64,000 bases of DNA from Nitrosococcus watsonii C-113 (GTDB taxonomy: Bacteria > Pseudomonadota > Gammaproteobacteria > Nitrosococcales > Nitrosococcaceae), in the NCBI RefSeq assembly GCF_000143085.1, contig NC_014315.1, positions 1,513,501 to 1,577,500 of the forward strand, in the 5' to 3' direction. The first letter of the stretch is position 1. The number at the start of each line of letters is the position of its first letter. The notes beneath the pieces are model-generated. The model ran no database searches. It saw only the letters and a program-made list of their open reading frames with translations, and was not told the origin of the DNA. The position numbers and the translations under genes are program-made. Shown here in pieces: positions 1 to 9,988 of this stretch.

Positions 1-620
1 GGCCTATTCACTTTTTTGCTTATGGGGTAAGCCTTCATTTTTTCCGGTGGATAAGACTTTAGCAGCGCCGTTAGCGTGCTGGCGGCTTGGTTTTGAGGGT
101 TGAGCCAGGCATCGTAGTCGGTAGGTTCCAGGATGACCGGCATCCGGTCGTGAATTGGCTGGATTAGCTGATTGGCGCCAGTGACAATGATTGTACAGGA
201 GCCGATGGATTTGCCCGTTTCTCCTTGCCAATGTTCCCAGAGTCCAGCAAAAGCAAACACTTCCCCATCACGACGGCAAATATAGTAGGGTTGTTTGCCG
301 TCTGCCTCTGCTTTCCATTCATAGAATCCATCGGCGGGGATAAGGCAACGCCGCTGCCGGAACGCCTCCCGGAAGGCGGGTTTAGCGGCAACGGTTTCAG
401 CACGGGCGTTGATGAGGTTGTAAGGCGTTTTTTCTTCCTTGGCCCAAGAGGGAATAAGCCCCCAGCGCAGCAGGATTAGCTCTCGAGGCTCTCCGCGCAC
501 GGCGGGAACGGCTTGGGAAGGAGCGATATTGAAGCGGGGAGCTAGTGCCTGGGTTTGATGGAGATGGAAATGGGCAGTAATCCGTTCAAGAGAAGTATGA
601 AGTGTATAACGGCCGCACAT
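1..620 (-). CDS. yedK: SOS response-associated peptidase (HMCES/YedK family), 3' end cut by window edge
   Basis: Family role: covalently caps abasic sites in single-stranded DNA through the N-terminal cysteine, protecting forks and suppressing mutagenic bypass. Seen: the start codon is followed directly by Cys (MCGRYTLH), so Cys2 becomes the nucleophile after Met removal. An N-A-R-A-E-T segment follows, then the RRCLIPADGFYEW block and an I-H-D-R-M-P motif with the conserved His, all typical of the family. The frame is open from 620 to the window edge (about 206 codons), against 220-230 for the family, so only the last residues are missing. It is transcribed away from the fad operon. No SOS box was recognised upstream. 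Confidence 0.93.
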   Translation of the reverse strand, partial: MCGRYTLHTSLERITAHFHLHQTQALAPRFNIAPSQAVPAVRGEPRELILLRWGLIPSWAKEEKTPYNLINARAETVAAKPAFREAFRQRRCLIPADGFYEWKAEADGKQPYYICRRDGEVFAFAGLWEHWQGETGKSIGSCTIIVTGANQLIQPIHDRMPVILEPTDYDAWLNPQNQAASTLTALLKSYPPEKMKAYPISKKVNR

Positions 621-1020
621 ATTAGATTATATCGATTTGAGAGAGCCCATAGAGTACCAGCTTTTGCATCAATTTATCTTTCGCTGTAATTTATCTTTCG
701 CTGTGGTGGGGTTATCCAATTATAACTGCCGTGCCATAAAAGTTGGCTGACGCAGGAAACCTCTTCCTACAGAAAGAAATATTCTCCTTCTTCTAAAAAA
801 TTATAAAGGCGTTGAGATTTAAGGAAAAAGCTTGCATGGAGTAGATGCTCCCTGTAAAAGCGTGTAGCCATAAGGCTTGCCGGGGCAAACGAGAAAGCGG
901 GGGACTCTAACATTATAGGTAATTAGCTATACTTAATTTCACAGTCTGCTTTAGGGTGTTACCACTCGTTCCGGGAAAAGAGCAGGTTACCGCTTAATTA
1001 TGAATCATAGGGGATTGAGA
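621..1020. other. intergenic region between divergent yedK and fadE
   Basis: About 400 bp with no convincing gene on either strand. It must hold divergent promoters for the SOS-type peptidase and the fad operon. It contains a 17-bp exact tandem duplication (671-704). A G-rich stretch near 880-910 superficially resembles part of a GEMM riboswitch, but the conserved core is not there. No PsrA-type CAAAC/GTTTG palindrome was seen. Confidence 0.5.
671..704. repeat. 17-bp exact tandem duplication
   Basis: The unit AATTTATCTTTCGCTGT occurs twice back to back (671-687 and 688-704) in the yedK-fadE intergenic region. It is one of three exact two-unit tandem duplications of 17-18 bp in this window. 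Confidence 0.95.
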
Positions 1021-3297
1021 ATGGTTACTTTTTTGTTGTCTTTGCGGCGCAATCTCATTAGTTGGCCTGTACTAAAGAGGGTGCGTCGGGTATTACCCCC
1101 TCTCTCGGAGACAGAGCAGCAAGCGCTGCATGCGGGCACGGTAGGTTGGGAGGTCGAGCTTTTTTCCGGTAAACCCAATTGGCAATACCTCCATGATTTA
1201 CCCAAGCCACGGCTTACGGAGGAAGAGCAAGCGTTTCTTGAGGGGCCAACGGAGGAACTTTGCCGGTTGCTCGACGATTGGGAAATTAACCATGAGCGGA
1301 AAGATTTACCCCTAGATGTCTGGCAATTCATTAAAAATAATGGTTTTTGGGGAATGATTATTCCTAAGACCTATGGCGGCTTGGAGTTCTCTGCCTTGGC
1401 TCACTCCTCGGTCATTGCTAAGCTGGCAAGCCGGAGCGTGACGGCCGCCGTGACCGTCATGGTGCCTAATTCACTGGGGCCTTCCGAGCTTTTGTTGCTC
1501 TATGGGACTGAAGCACAACGAAACCATTATCTTCCGCGGCTGGCTCGGGGCGAGGAGCTGCCCTGTTTTGCCATGACGGGGCCTACGGCCGGTTCCGATG
1601 CCGCTTCCATGCCTGATTCGGGCGTGGTGTGCCATGGCGAATATCAGGGCAAGCGTACCCTGGGCATGCGGGTCTCCTGGAATAAACGTTATATTACTTT
1701 AGGTCCTGTTGCCACCCTATTGGGGTTGGCGTTCCATCTCTATGATCCAGATCACTTGCTAGGTGAGCAAGAAGATATTGGTATTACCCTGGCTCTGGTG
1801 CCCACGGCAACCTCAGGGGTTCAAATAGGACGGCGCCATTATCCTTCTTATCAAGCTTTTCAGAATGGTCCCACCACCGGCGAGGAAGTATTCATGCCCC
1901 TGGAATGGATTATTGGCGGCCAGGAGCGGGCAGGCCAAGGGTGGCAGATGCTGATGGAATGTCTGGGGGTTGGGCGTTCCGTATCTTTGCCATCCCTGAG
2001 CACCGGCGCCGCCAAATTATGCGCCCGCACCACGGGAGCCTACGCGCGGGTGCGAACACAATTCCGCCTGCCCATTGGCAAGTTCGAGGGGGTAGAGGAG
2101 GTGTTAACTCGCATTGCCGGCAATGCCTACTTACTCGACGCCCTTCGGACGACCACTGCCGCGGCGGTGGATCAAGGGGACAAGCCCTCTACGCTTTCCG
2201 CTATTGCCAAATACCATTCCACCACGCGTATGCGGGAGACGATTAATGACGCCATGGATGTCCATGGTGGCAAAGCCATTTGCGAAGGACCGAGTAACTA
2301 TCTGGCCAACAGCTATCATGCTATTCCGGTCTCTATTACCGTGGAAGGCGCGAATATTCTTACTCGCGGTATGATTATTTTTGGCCAGGGCGCCATTCGC
2401 TGCCATCCTTATCTGCTCAAGGAAATGCAGGCGGCGCAAAACCCGGATGAAAAGGAAGGATTAGTCGCCTTTGATCAGGCCCTGTTTGGTCATATCGGTT
2501 TTTTGCTGCGTAATTTTGGCCGCTCCTGGTGGTATAACCTGAGTGGGGGGCGGTGGTCTCCCGCCCCGGAAGCAGGCGTGGTGGCTGACTATTATCGGCA
2601 GTTGGGGCGCATGAGCGCCTCGTTTGCATTGGTAGCAGATCTCACCTCGCTGATTTTGGGGGGAGAATTAAAGCGGCGGGAAAAATTATCGGCCCGCTTG
2701 GGAGACTGTCTGAGCCATCTGTATTTGTTGAGCTGCCTTCTGAAGCGTTTTAAGGATGAGGAACAACCTGAACAGGATTTTCCCTTGCTGCATTGGTGTA
2801 GTCAGCGAGAGCTATACCTTATTCAGCAAACATTCGATGAGATTCTTGCCAACTATCCTTCCCGCCCTGTAGGTGGGTTATTACGGTGGGTTTTATTTCC
2901 CTGGGGCAGGCGGTTTGGAAAACCCTCGGATGATGTGGGGCGGCAGTGCGCAGAGCTATTATTGTCGCCTTCGAGCAGCCGAGATCGGCTGACGGCGGGA
3001 GTTTTTATGGGCAGTAGTGAAAAAGATCCCCTTGCCCGTTTGGAGGAGGCTTTTAAAATGGTCATTGCGGCTGATGAAACGAGCAAAAAGTTGCGCCGGG
3101 CAGCCAAGGACAGAGGGCTTAATAGCCTTTCCCTGGAAGAAGCCGTTAGCGGAGGAGTGATTTCAGAGGCGGAAGCGAAGGTTGCTGAGAAGGCGGAGAA
3201 ACTCACCTGGGAAATCATTACTGTCGATGATTTTGCCCCGGAAGATCTCAGCGGGGAGCAGGCGTTGGGGCGCGAGCAAATTCTTTCCGGAGGATAA
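1021..3297 (+). CDS. fadE: acyl-CoA dehydrogenase, FadE-like
   Basis: Predicted first step of fatty-acid beta-oxidation: FAD-dependent oxidation of acyl-CoA to trans-2-enoyl-CoA. Seen: a roughly 60-residue N-terminal segment, then the dehydrogenase core with W-G-M-I-I-P-K-x-Y-G-G-L, an F-A-M-T-G-P-T-A-G-S-D-A loop, and D-A-M-D-V-H-G-G-K-A with G-P-S-N-Y. A long helical FadE-type C-terminal extension follows. At 758 aa it fits the large FadE class (about 800 aa), not the 380-residue dehydrogenases. The ATG at 1021 is preferred because AGGGGA lies seven bases upstream; an in-frame ATG at 1000 would add seven residues and has a weaker site. It is the first gene of a fadE-fadI-fadJ operon. Confidence 0.9.
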   Translation: MVTFLLSLRRNLISWPVLKRVRRVLPPLSETEQQALHAGTVGWEVELFSGKPNWQYLHDLPKPRLTEEEQAFLEGPTEELCRLLDDWEINHERKDLPLDVWQFIKNNGFWGMIIPKTYGGLEFSALAHSSVIAKLASRSVTAAVTVMVPNSLGPSELLLLYGTEAQRNHYLPRLARGEELPCFAMTGPTAGSDAASMPDSGVVCHGEYQGKRTLGMRVSWNKRYITLGPVATLLGLAFHLYDPDHLLGEQEDIGITLALVPTATSGVQIGRRHYPSYQAFQNGPTTGEEVFMPLEWIIGGQERAGQGWQMLMECLGVGRSVSLPSLSTGAAKLCARTTGAYARVRTQFRLPIGKFEGVEEVLTRIAGNAYLLDALRTTTAAAVDQGDKPSTLSAIAKYHSTTRMRETINDAMDVHGGKAICEGPSNYLANSYHAIPVSITVEGANILTRGMIIFGQGAIRCHPYLLKEMQAAQNPDEKEGLVAFDQALFGHIGFLLRNFGRSWWYNLSGGRWSPAPEAGVVADYYRQLGRMSASFALVADLTSLILGGELKRREKLSARLGDCLSHLYLLSCLLKRFKDEEQPEQDFPLLHWCSQRELYLIQQTFDEILANYPSRPVGGLLRWVLFPWGRRFGKPSDDVGRQCAELLLSPSSSRDRLTAGVFMGSSEKDPLARLEEAFKMVIAADETSKKLRRAAKDRGLNSLSLEEAVSGGVISEAEAKVAEKAEKLTWEIITVDDFAPEDLSGEQALGREQILSGG

Positions 3298-3379
3298 AGA
3301 AAGTTTGCCCTGATCTTGCATTTGCCGCCATACCTTCTAAGGTTGCTTGTATATATCTTTAATGGATGGGATCCGCTGA

Positions 3380-4672
3380 ATGAACAAGAGTAGGCAAGCG
3401 GTAATTGTGGCGGGGCTGCGTACGCCCTTTGCCAAGCGGCGAACGGCGCTGAAGCATTTCTCTCCCCTGGATCTGGGAAAGCTGGTGTGCGGGGAGCTTT
3501 TGGAACGGGTGGATATTGATCCCAAAACGGTGGAGCAAGTGGTGTTTGGTCAAGTCATTCCGTCCCTGCAAGCCCCGAATGTCGCCCGGGAGATTGTTTT
3601 GGGGCTGGGGATGCCCGCGGAAATTCCCGCCTATACCGTCTCCAAAGCCTGCATCACCAGCTACCAAACCACGGTCAATGTATTGGAGGCCATCCAGGAA
3701 GGGGCCATCATGTGTGGAATTGCCGGTGGCACGGAGAGCGCGAGCGATGTCCCTATCGCGGTATCCAAACCTCTCCAGGAGGCCCTGCACGAGGCCGCCG
3801 GCGCCAAAACCTTGGTCCAGCGTCTGCTGGCCTTTAAGAACCTCTCGCCTCGTGACCTGTTGCCCCGTCCGCCCGCGATTGCGGAACCTACCACGGGGGA
3901 AACCATGGGAGAGGCGGGGGAGCGGATGGCCAAGGAGAACGGTATCTCCCGGCAAGCCCAGGATGAGTTTGCTCGTCGCAGCCATCAGCGGGCGGCCCGA
4001 GCTTGGCGAGAAGGAAGATTTTCCGATGAAGTGATGGCCGTGCCCATTCCTCCTCAATTCACGGCTACCTTGGAGGAGGATAACCTGCTGCGGCCGGAGT
4101 CCGATTTGGCCGATTACGCCAAACTGAAACCCGTTTTTGATCGGAAATACGGCTCTGTCACAGCCGGGAATAGCTCTCCTTTAACCGATGGGGCCAGCGC
4201 CCTGTTGTTAATGAACGAGGCCAAGGCGGAGGCTTTGGGAATGCCTATTTTGGGAAGAATTCGCAGCTATGCCTTTGCAGCCCTGGACCCCTTTGATCAA
4301 TTGCTGTTGGGGCCCGCTTATGCGACCCCCATTGCCCTAGAGCGGGCGGGAATGACCTTGGCGGATATGGATGTGATTGATATGCACGAAGCTTTTGCCG
4401 CCACGACCTTATCCACCATTCAAGCCTTTGAATCGGCAACTTTTGCTCGGGAAAAATTAAACCGGAGCCAGCCGATTGGAAAAGTCGATTGGGATAAATT
4501 GAATATCAATGGGGGGTCTATTGCCATGGGCCATCCCTTTGCCGCCACGGGCGCCCGGGAAATCGCCCAGACCCTGGGAGAATTGAAACGCCGCGGTGGC
4601 GGGATTGGCCTGTGTACCGCCTGCGCGGCGGGAGGAATGGGCGCGGCTATGGTGCTGGAGGTATCCCCATGA
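3380..4672 (+). CDS. fadI: acetyl-CoA C-acyltransferase (3-ketoacyl-CoA thiolase), FadI type
   Basis: Thiolytic cleavage of 3-ketoacyl-CoA to acetyl-CoA and a shortened acyl-CoA, the last beta-oxidation step. Seen: 430 aa, close to E. coli FadI (436). The nucleophilic Cys lies in S-K-A-C-I-T-S near residue 93, the catalytic His in D-M-H-E-A-F, and the second Cys in the C-terminal C-T-A-C-A-A-G-G-M-G block, with the glycine-rich N-G-G-S-I-A-M-G-H-P before it. Its TGA overlaps the ATG of the next gene (ATGA), so the pair is translationally coupled and probably forms the alpha2-beta2 trifunctional complex. The 82-bp gap to fadE suggests one transcript. Confidence 0.93.
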   Translation: MNKSRQAVIVAGLRTPFAKRRTALKHFSPLDLGKLVCGELLERVDIDPKTVEQVVFGQVIPSLQAPNVAREIVLGLGMPAEIPAYTVSKACITSYQTTVNVLEAIQEGAIMCGIAGGTESASDVPIAVSKPLQEALHEAAGAKTLVQRLLAFKNLSPRDLLPRPPAIAEPTTGETMGEAGERMAKENGISRQAQDEFARRSHQRAARAWREGRFSDEVMAVPIPPQFTATLEEDNLLRPESDLADYAKLKPVFDRKYGSVTAGNSSPLTDGASALLLMNEAKAEALGMPILGRIRSYAFAALDPFDQLLLGPAYATPIALERAGMTLADMDVIDMHEAFAATTLSTIQAFESATFAREKLNRSQPIGKVDWDKLNINGGSIAMGHPFAATGAREIAQTLGELKRRGGGIGLCTACAAGGMGAAMVLEVSP

Positions 4673-6882
4673 CAAATGGAACGCTTCGCTCGTTGCGCAT
4701 TGAGAGGCGAGAAGGTAACGCCGCCATTATTTGGCTTGATGTGCCTGATGTTTCCGTCAATACCTTGCAGGCGGACTTTGCGCAAGATTTTAACCAAGTG
4801 CTTGCACAATTGTCGGCGGATAAGGAGTTAAAGGTCGTGGTGCTGGCCTCGGCCAAGGAGGATTTTATCGCCGGCGCCGATATCAAGATGTTGACCCAAT
4901 TGCCGGATGCCGAGGCGGCCAGGCAGCTCTCCCGCACCGCCCAAAAAGCGATGGCTCAGTTGGAGGCTTTTCCTCTCCCCGTTGTGGCGGCAATCCATGG
5001 AGTTTGTCTGGGTGGGGGCCTGGAGTTGGCCTTGGCGTGCCGGGGGCGAGTCGCCACCAGCAGCGACCGCACCCGGTTGGGTCAGCCAGAAGTTAAGTTG
5101 GGGGTTATTCCCGGCGTGGGGGGCACCCAGCGGCTACCCCGTCTGGTGGGCTTGGAAGCGGCTCTAAATGTGATATTAACGGGTAAAACCATGTCGGCTT
5201 CTAAAGCCCGCGCTTTGGGCTTGGTTGACGAGGTGGTGCCCCAGCCAGTGCTGTTAGAAGCAGCCTTGGCCCGTGCCCGTGAACTTGCCCGGGAAAACGA
5301 CGATAAATCCGAGGCGAGTCCTTTCCAGTGGTTCGGCCAGCTTCTCAGCAGCGTGTTGAGTTGGCGGCAGCTTAGATCGCTGTTGTTGGAGAAAAATTCC
5401 CTCGGGCGCTCCCTGGTGTTTAACCAGGCCAGGAAAAAGGTGCTTTCCCATACCCATGGCAATCTACCAGCGCCCCTCCAGGCGCTTGAAGCCATCAAGA
5501 CGGGTATGGAACAGGGCCTGGAAGCAGGATTTAAAGCGGAAGTAGAAGCTTTTGGCGATTTAGCCGTGAGTACTAAAGCCCGCAATCTGATGGCGCTGTT
5601 TCTGGCGCAATCAGCGCTGAAAAAAGATTCGGGAACCGATGAAAAGGTAGCGCCCCGAAAAGTGCGTAAAGTGGGCGTTCTGGGGGCGGGACTGATGGGA
5701 AGTGGCGTAGCTTATGTGACCGCCGCGAAAGCGCGCTTGCCGGTGCGCTTGAAAGACGTTAAGCAGGAAGTTTTGCGGCAAGGGCTCCGCGTCCTGTGGA
5801 ATGCCGTCACTGAGCAAGTTAACAAACGGCGCATGACGGCGGGCGAAAAGGACCGGGTGCTTGCTTTGGTCCGTCCCACCACCGAATATACCGGCTTTAA
5901 ACAAGCCGATGTGGTGATCGAGGCGGTAGTGGAGGATCTTGAGGTAAAACAGCAGGTGTTGCGTGAAGTAGAAACCCATGGCAGTCCAGAGATGATATTT
6001 GCATCTAATACTTCCTCTATTCCTATTCATAAAATTGCCGAGGCGAGTGATCGTCCCGAGGCGGTGGTTGGCATGCATTATTTCTCGCCCGTGCCCAAGG
6101 TGCCGCTCCTTGAAGTTATTGTTACCGAGAAGAGTGCGCCGGAAGTGATTGCCACCTGTGTTGCCCTGGGTAAGCAGCAAAATAAAACGGTGATTGTGGT
6201 GCGTGATGGGGCGGGTTTTTATACCACGCGGATATTGGCCCCTTATATCAATGAAGCTACGCATCTTTTAGCTGAGGGAGTCTCCATTCAGGATATTGAT
6301 GAGGCGCTGGTTAATTTTGGCTTCCCCGTGGGGCCTCTCAAGCTTTTGGATGAGGTGGGTATCGATGTGGTTCAAAAGATCGCCCATATCCTGGAGGAAG
6401 CCTTCGGCGGGCGGATGAAGCCGACGTCAGTGCTCGAAAAATTAGTGGATTCCCATCGGTTTGGCAAAAAAAATGGCCAGGGTTTGTACCGTTATCAAAA
6501 ATCGGGTGGAACCTTTAAGGGAAAAGGCAAGCAGGTAGATCCATCCGTTTATCCATTATTAGGCATCAAACCCGATAAAAAACTGGAGGCCAATGAAATT
6601 GCGATGCGCTGCCTCTTGCCGATGCTTAATGAAGCGGTGCATTGTTACCGCGACGGCATATTGCGATCAGCTCGGGATGGCGATGTAGGCGCTGTTTTTG
6701 GGCTGGGTTTCCCGCCTTTTTTAGGGGGACCCTTTCGTTTTATGGATAACCGGGGATCTGGGAAAATTGTCGAGGAACTTACTGGCTACCAAAATCAGCT
6801 CGGGGAACGTTTTACCCCAGATTCTCTCTTGGTTGATATGGCGCGACAGAGAACCAGCTTTTACGGTGAGAAGCCTATTTAA
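4669..6882 (+). CDS. fadJ: multifunctional fatty acid oxidation protein, enoyl-CoA hydratase / 3-hydroxyacyl-CoA dehydrogenase (FadJ type)
   Basis: Hydrates trans-2-enoyl-CoA and oxidises the 3-hydroxyacyl-CoA with NAD+. Seen: an N-terminal crotonase domain (about 1-190) with the oxyanion-hole segments D-F-I-A-G-A-D-I and G-V-C-L-G-G-G-L-E, then a linker and a Rossmann domain starting near residue 330 (V-G-V-L-G-A-G-L-M-G). The dehydrogenase signature G-M-H-Y-F-S-P-V-P and two C-terminal HAD repeats follow. Length 737 aa (E. coli FadJ 714). The ATG at 4669 overlaps the fadI stop and is preferred over an in-frame ATG at 4612 inside fadI. It closes the operon; I saw no strong terminator after it. 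Confidence 0.93.
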   Translation: MTNGTLRSLRIERREGNAAIIWLDVPDVSVNTLQADFAQDFNQVLAQLSADKELKVVVLASAKEDFIAGADIKMLTQLPDAEAARQLSRTAQKAMAQLEAFPLPVVAAIHGVCLGGGLELALACRGRVATSSDRTRLGQPEVKLGVIPGVGGTQRLPRLVGLEAALNVILTGKTMSASKARALGLVDEVVPQPVLLEAALARARELARENDDKSEASPFQWFGQLLSSVLSWRQLRSLLLEKNSLGRSLVFNQARKKVLSHTHGNLPAPLQALEAIKTGMEQGLEAGFKAEVEAFGDLAVSTKARNLMALFLAQSALKKDSGTDEKVAPRKVRKVGVLGAGLMGSGVAYVTAAKARLPVRLKDVKQEVLRQGLRVLWNAVTEQVNKRRMTAGEKDRVLALVRPTTEYTGFKQADVVIEAVVEDLEVKQQVLREVETHGSPEMIFASNTSSIPIHKIAEASDRPEAVVGMHYFSPVPKVPLLEVIVTEKSAPEVIATCVALGKQQNKTVIVVRDGAGFYTTRILAPYINEATHLLAEGVSIQDIDEALVNFGFPVGPLKLLDEVGIDVVQKIAHILEEAFGGRMKPTSVLEKLVDSHRFGKKNGQGLYRYQKSGGTFKGKGKQVDPSVYPLLGIKPDKKLEANEIAMRCLLPMLNEAVHCYRDGILRSARDGDVGAVFGLGFPPFLGGPFRFMDNRGSGKIVEELTGYQNQLGERFTPDSLLVDMARQRTSFYGEKPI

Positions 6883-6940
6883 TAATTTCCCCTTTTTCGC
6901 ATAGCGCGGCGTTTATTTGTCATTGTTTTTTCTTCATTCT

Positions 6941-7186
6941 TCAGGGAAGGGTTTTCCCGGCGGAGAGGGGATGATGGCTGGCAAGTAGCATTCGCCTATG
7001 AGCGCCCGAGGCAAGGACGGTTACCCAAATGGAGACTACCGCGCCGATAAAGTGGGCAATTAGTAAACCGAAATTTATCAGCAGTATGAAGACATCAAGG
7101 GCGCGCACGATCTTGCTGGGATCGGTAATGGCGATACCGGGGGGTTGAGAAACGGTTTTTGCTACCAGCAGGTATAAACTCGTGCC
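6941..7186 (-). pseudogene. 3' fragment of cytochrome b561-like membrane protein gene, cut by IS1-family element
   Basis: Minus-strand reading from the IS edge to the TGA at 6941-6943 gives about 81 residues. They include a hydrophobic segment (D-V-F-I-L-L-I-N-F-G-L-L-I-A-H-F-I-G-A) and a basic tail. It begins with the 8-bp target duplication GGCACGAG, which also ends the 5' fragment at 27601. Joining 26682-27601 to this piece, counting the duplication once, gives 1158 nt (385 codons plus stop) with no frameshift, so this is the missing C-terminus of that gene. As it stands it has no start or promoter of its own. Confidence 0.9.
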
Positions 7187-7250
7187 GGTCGTGTTTTAAA
7201 TTAGGAGAATTTATTAAATTAATGCTAGGCTAAGCCTATCAGCTCATCCA

Positions 7251-7586
7251 ATGAACTCAAAGAAGAAAAAACAGGAGGCTCCGATGGTGCTTCTCCCCGT
7301 GCATTGTCCCTATTGCCAAAGCGATCGAGTAGTCAAAAGGGGAAGGAGTGAGAGCGGAGAGCAGCGTTATTTATGCCAGAATGAAGCCTGCGCCCATCGC
7401 TCCTTTCGCTTGGATTATGTGTATAAGGGTCGTTTGCCACAAGTCAAGCAGCAGATTATCGAGATGACGCTGAACGGGAGTGGGATACGAGATACGGCGC
7501 GGGTTTTAGAGATCAGTCCCCACACGGTGCTCAAGGAGCTAAAAAAAAAGAGTCCCGTCTTGAGTCGGTCAACCCCGCGCTGTTGA
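7251..7586 (+). CDS. insA: IS1-family InsA-like protein, zinc-finger/HTH regulator of transposition
   Basis: 111 aa. Seen: the N-terminal zinc motif C-P-Y-C...C-x-N-E-A-C-x-H (residues about 19-48), followed by a helix-turn-helix with G-I-R-D-T-A-R-V-L-x-I-S-x-x-T-V. In IS1 this protein binds the terminal repeats and represses transcription, and its N-terminus forms the DNA-binding part of the InsAB' transposase. Near its end it crosses a run of nine A residues (about 7541-7549). Reading in the -1 frame after the run gives [15 protein letters not shown] and continues into the insB frame without a stop, as expected for programmed frameshifting. Confidence 0.9.
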   Translation: MNSKKKKQEAPMVLLPVHCPYCQSDRVVKRGRSESGEQRYLCQNEACAHRSFRLDYVYKGRLPQVKQQIIEMTLNGSGIRDTARVLEISPHTVLKELKKKSPVLSRSTPRC

Positions 7587-8029
7587 AGCGTTTGCCTGCA
7601 GAGCAGGTAGAAGTGCAGGTGTTGCGGGTTGAGGAAGCGGAAGTCGATGAAATGTGGAGTTTTGTGGGAAAGAAAACTAACCCACGCTGGTTGTGGCATG
7701 CCATCGATCATCGCAGTGGGCAGGTGCTGGCCTACGTTTTGGGAACCCATCAAGATACCGTCTTTTTGAAACTCAAAAGACTTCTTGAACCTTTTGGAAT
7801 CACCCATTTTTATACCGATGACTGGGGCACGTATCAGCGCCATCTGGACAGTAAGAGACACCACATCGGCAAACAACATACCCAAAAAATAGAAAGAAAA
7901 CATCTCACCTTGCGCACCCGCATTAAACGATTGGCACGCAAAACGATCTGCTTTTCCAAAACACGCCAAATGCATGATATTGTCATTGGGCTTTTTATTA
8001 ATCGATATGAATTTGGTGTGCAAGTGTAA
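7583..8029 (+). CDS. insB: IS1-family InsB-like DDE transposase domain
   Basis: Catalytic half of the IS1 transposase, probably made only as an InsAB' fusion by -1 frameshifting. Seen: first catalytic Asp in [10 protein letters not shown], second in Y-T-D-D-W-G-T-Y, and Glu in [20 protein letters not shown], all in DDE order. The free-standing frame begins at a TTG overlapping the insA stop, which is an unlikely independent start. It is intact and identical in protein sequence to copy 2 (27632-28078), so the element may still be active. Confidence 0.9.
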   Translation: MKRLPAEQVEVQVLRVEEAEVDEMWSFVGKKTNPRWLWHAIDHRSGQVLAYVLGTHQDTVFLKLKRLLEPFGITHFYTDDWGTYQRHLDSKRHHIGKQHTQKIERKHLTLRTRIKRLARKTICFSKTRQMHDIVIGLFINRYEFGVQV

Positions 8030-8059
8030 ACTTGGAACCTCCAGATCTGGAACACTACC

Positions 8060-8160
8060 AAAATCTCCTTGTTACTGTACAAGGCGTGAATCATGAGGTT
8101 GAGTAACTGCTTAACCTCCGTTTGAAAGCCCAGCGTTTCCTTATGGCTTACAACAGTCAT
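8060..8160 (-). pseudogene. htpG: 5' fragment of htpG (Hsp90 chaperone), cut by IS1-family element
   Basis: From the ATG at 8160, the 33 codons encode [20 protein letters not shown], then [13 protein letters not shown], the start of an HtpG ATPase domain, and stop at the IS edge. A strong GGAGGAG lies upstream of the ATG. The final nine bases (GGAGATTTT in gene direction) are the target duplication that also begins the 3' part at 28475. Joined there, the gene has 1905 nt and an intact 634-residue frame. In its present place translation runs into the IS antisense strand and adds a meaningless tail of about 75 residues. Confidence 0.93.
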
Positions 8161-8212
8161 AGTATTGGGATCTCCTCCATATGATGTAAACTGAGTGAAT
8201 ACCAATCAGTCT

Positions 8213-8240
8213 ACATAAGGGCAACTCTCATAGAATCAAG
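8213..8240 (-). promoter_or_regulatory. possible heat-shock (sigma-32) promoter of the split htpG
   Basis: On the minus strand CTTGATT (8240-8234), 12 bases, then CCCTTATGT (8221-8213) resembles the sigma-32 pattern CTTGAAA / CCCCATNT with acceptable spacing and several mismatches. It lies about 53 bp before the htpG ATG, which fits its use. The match is partial. If real, it now drives only the 33-codon stub. Confidence 0.4.
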
Positions 8241-8276
8241 GGCTAAATTTAAAACAGACCTTATGCTTGAATGTGA

Positions 8277-9962
<1,686 letters not shown>

Positions 9963-9988
9963 GCTTAATTCCAAGAAGAAAGCATCCC

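Larger units (their letters stand above)
7187..8059 (+). mobile_element. IS1-family insertion sequence, copy 1 (873 bp)
   Basis: The ends carry imperfect inverted repeats: left GGTCGTGTTTTAAATTAGG, right (reverse complement) GGTAGTGTTCCAGATCTGG. Two overlapping frames encode an InsA-like zinc protein and an InsB-like DDE transposase, joined by a probable -1 frameshift. The encoded proteins and the compared ends are the same as in the copy at 27602-28474, which lies in the opposite orientation. Flanks do not match as a direct repeat: CTCGTGCC on the left and AAAATCTCC on the right, each pairing with a flank of the other copy. This shows that sequences outside the element were exchanged after insertion. 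Confidence 0.95.

Noticed and set aside
860..960. G-rich segment before fadE resembling part of a GEMM (cyclic-di-GMP) riboswitch
   Set aside because: It has GGGGCAAAC and GAAAGCGGGGGAC but lacks the GACGCAAAGC core and the closing stems. Not supportable without covariance search.
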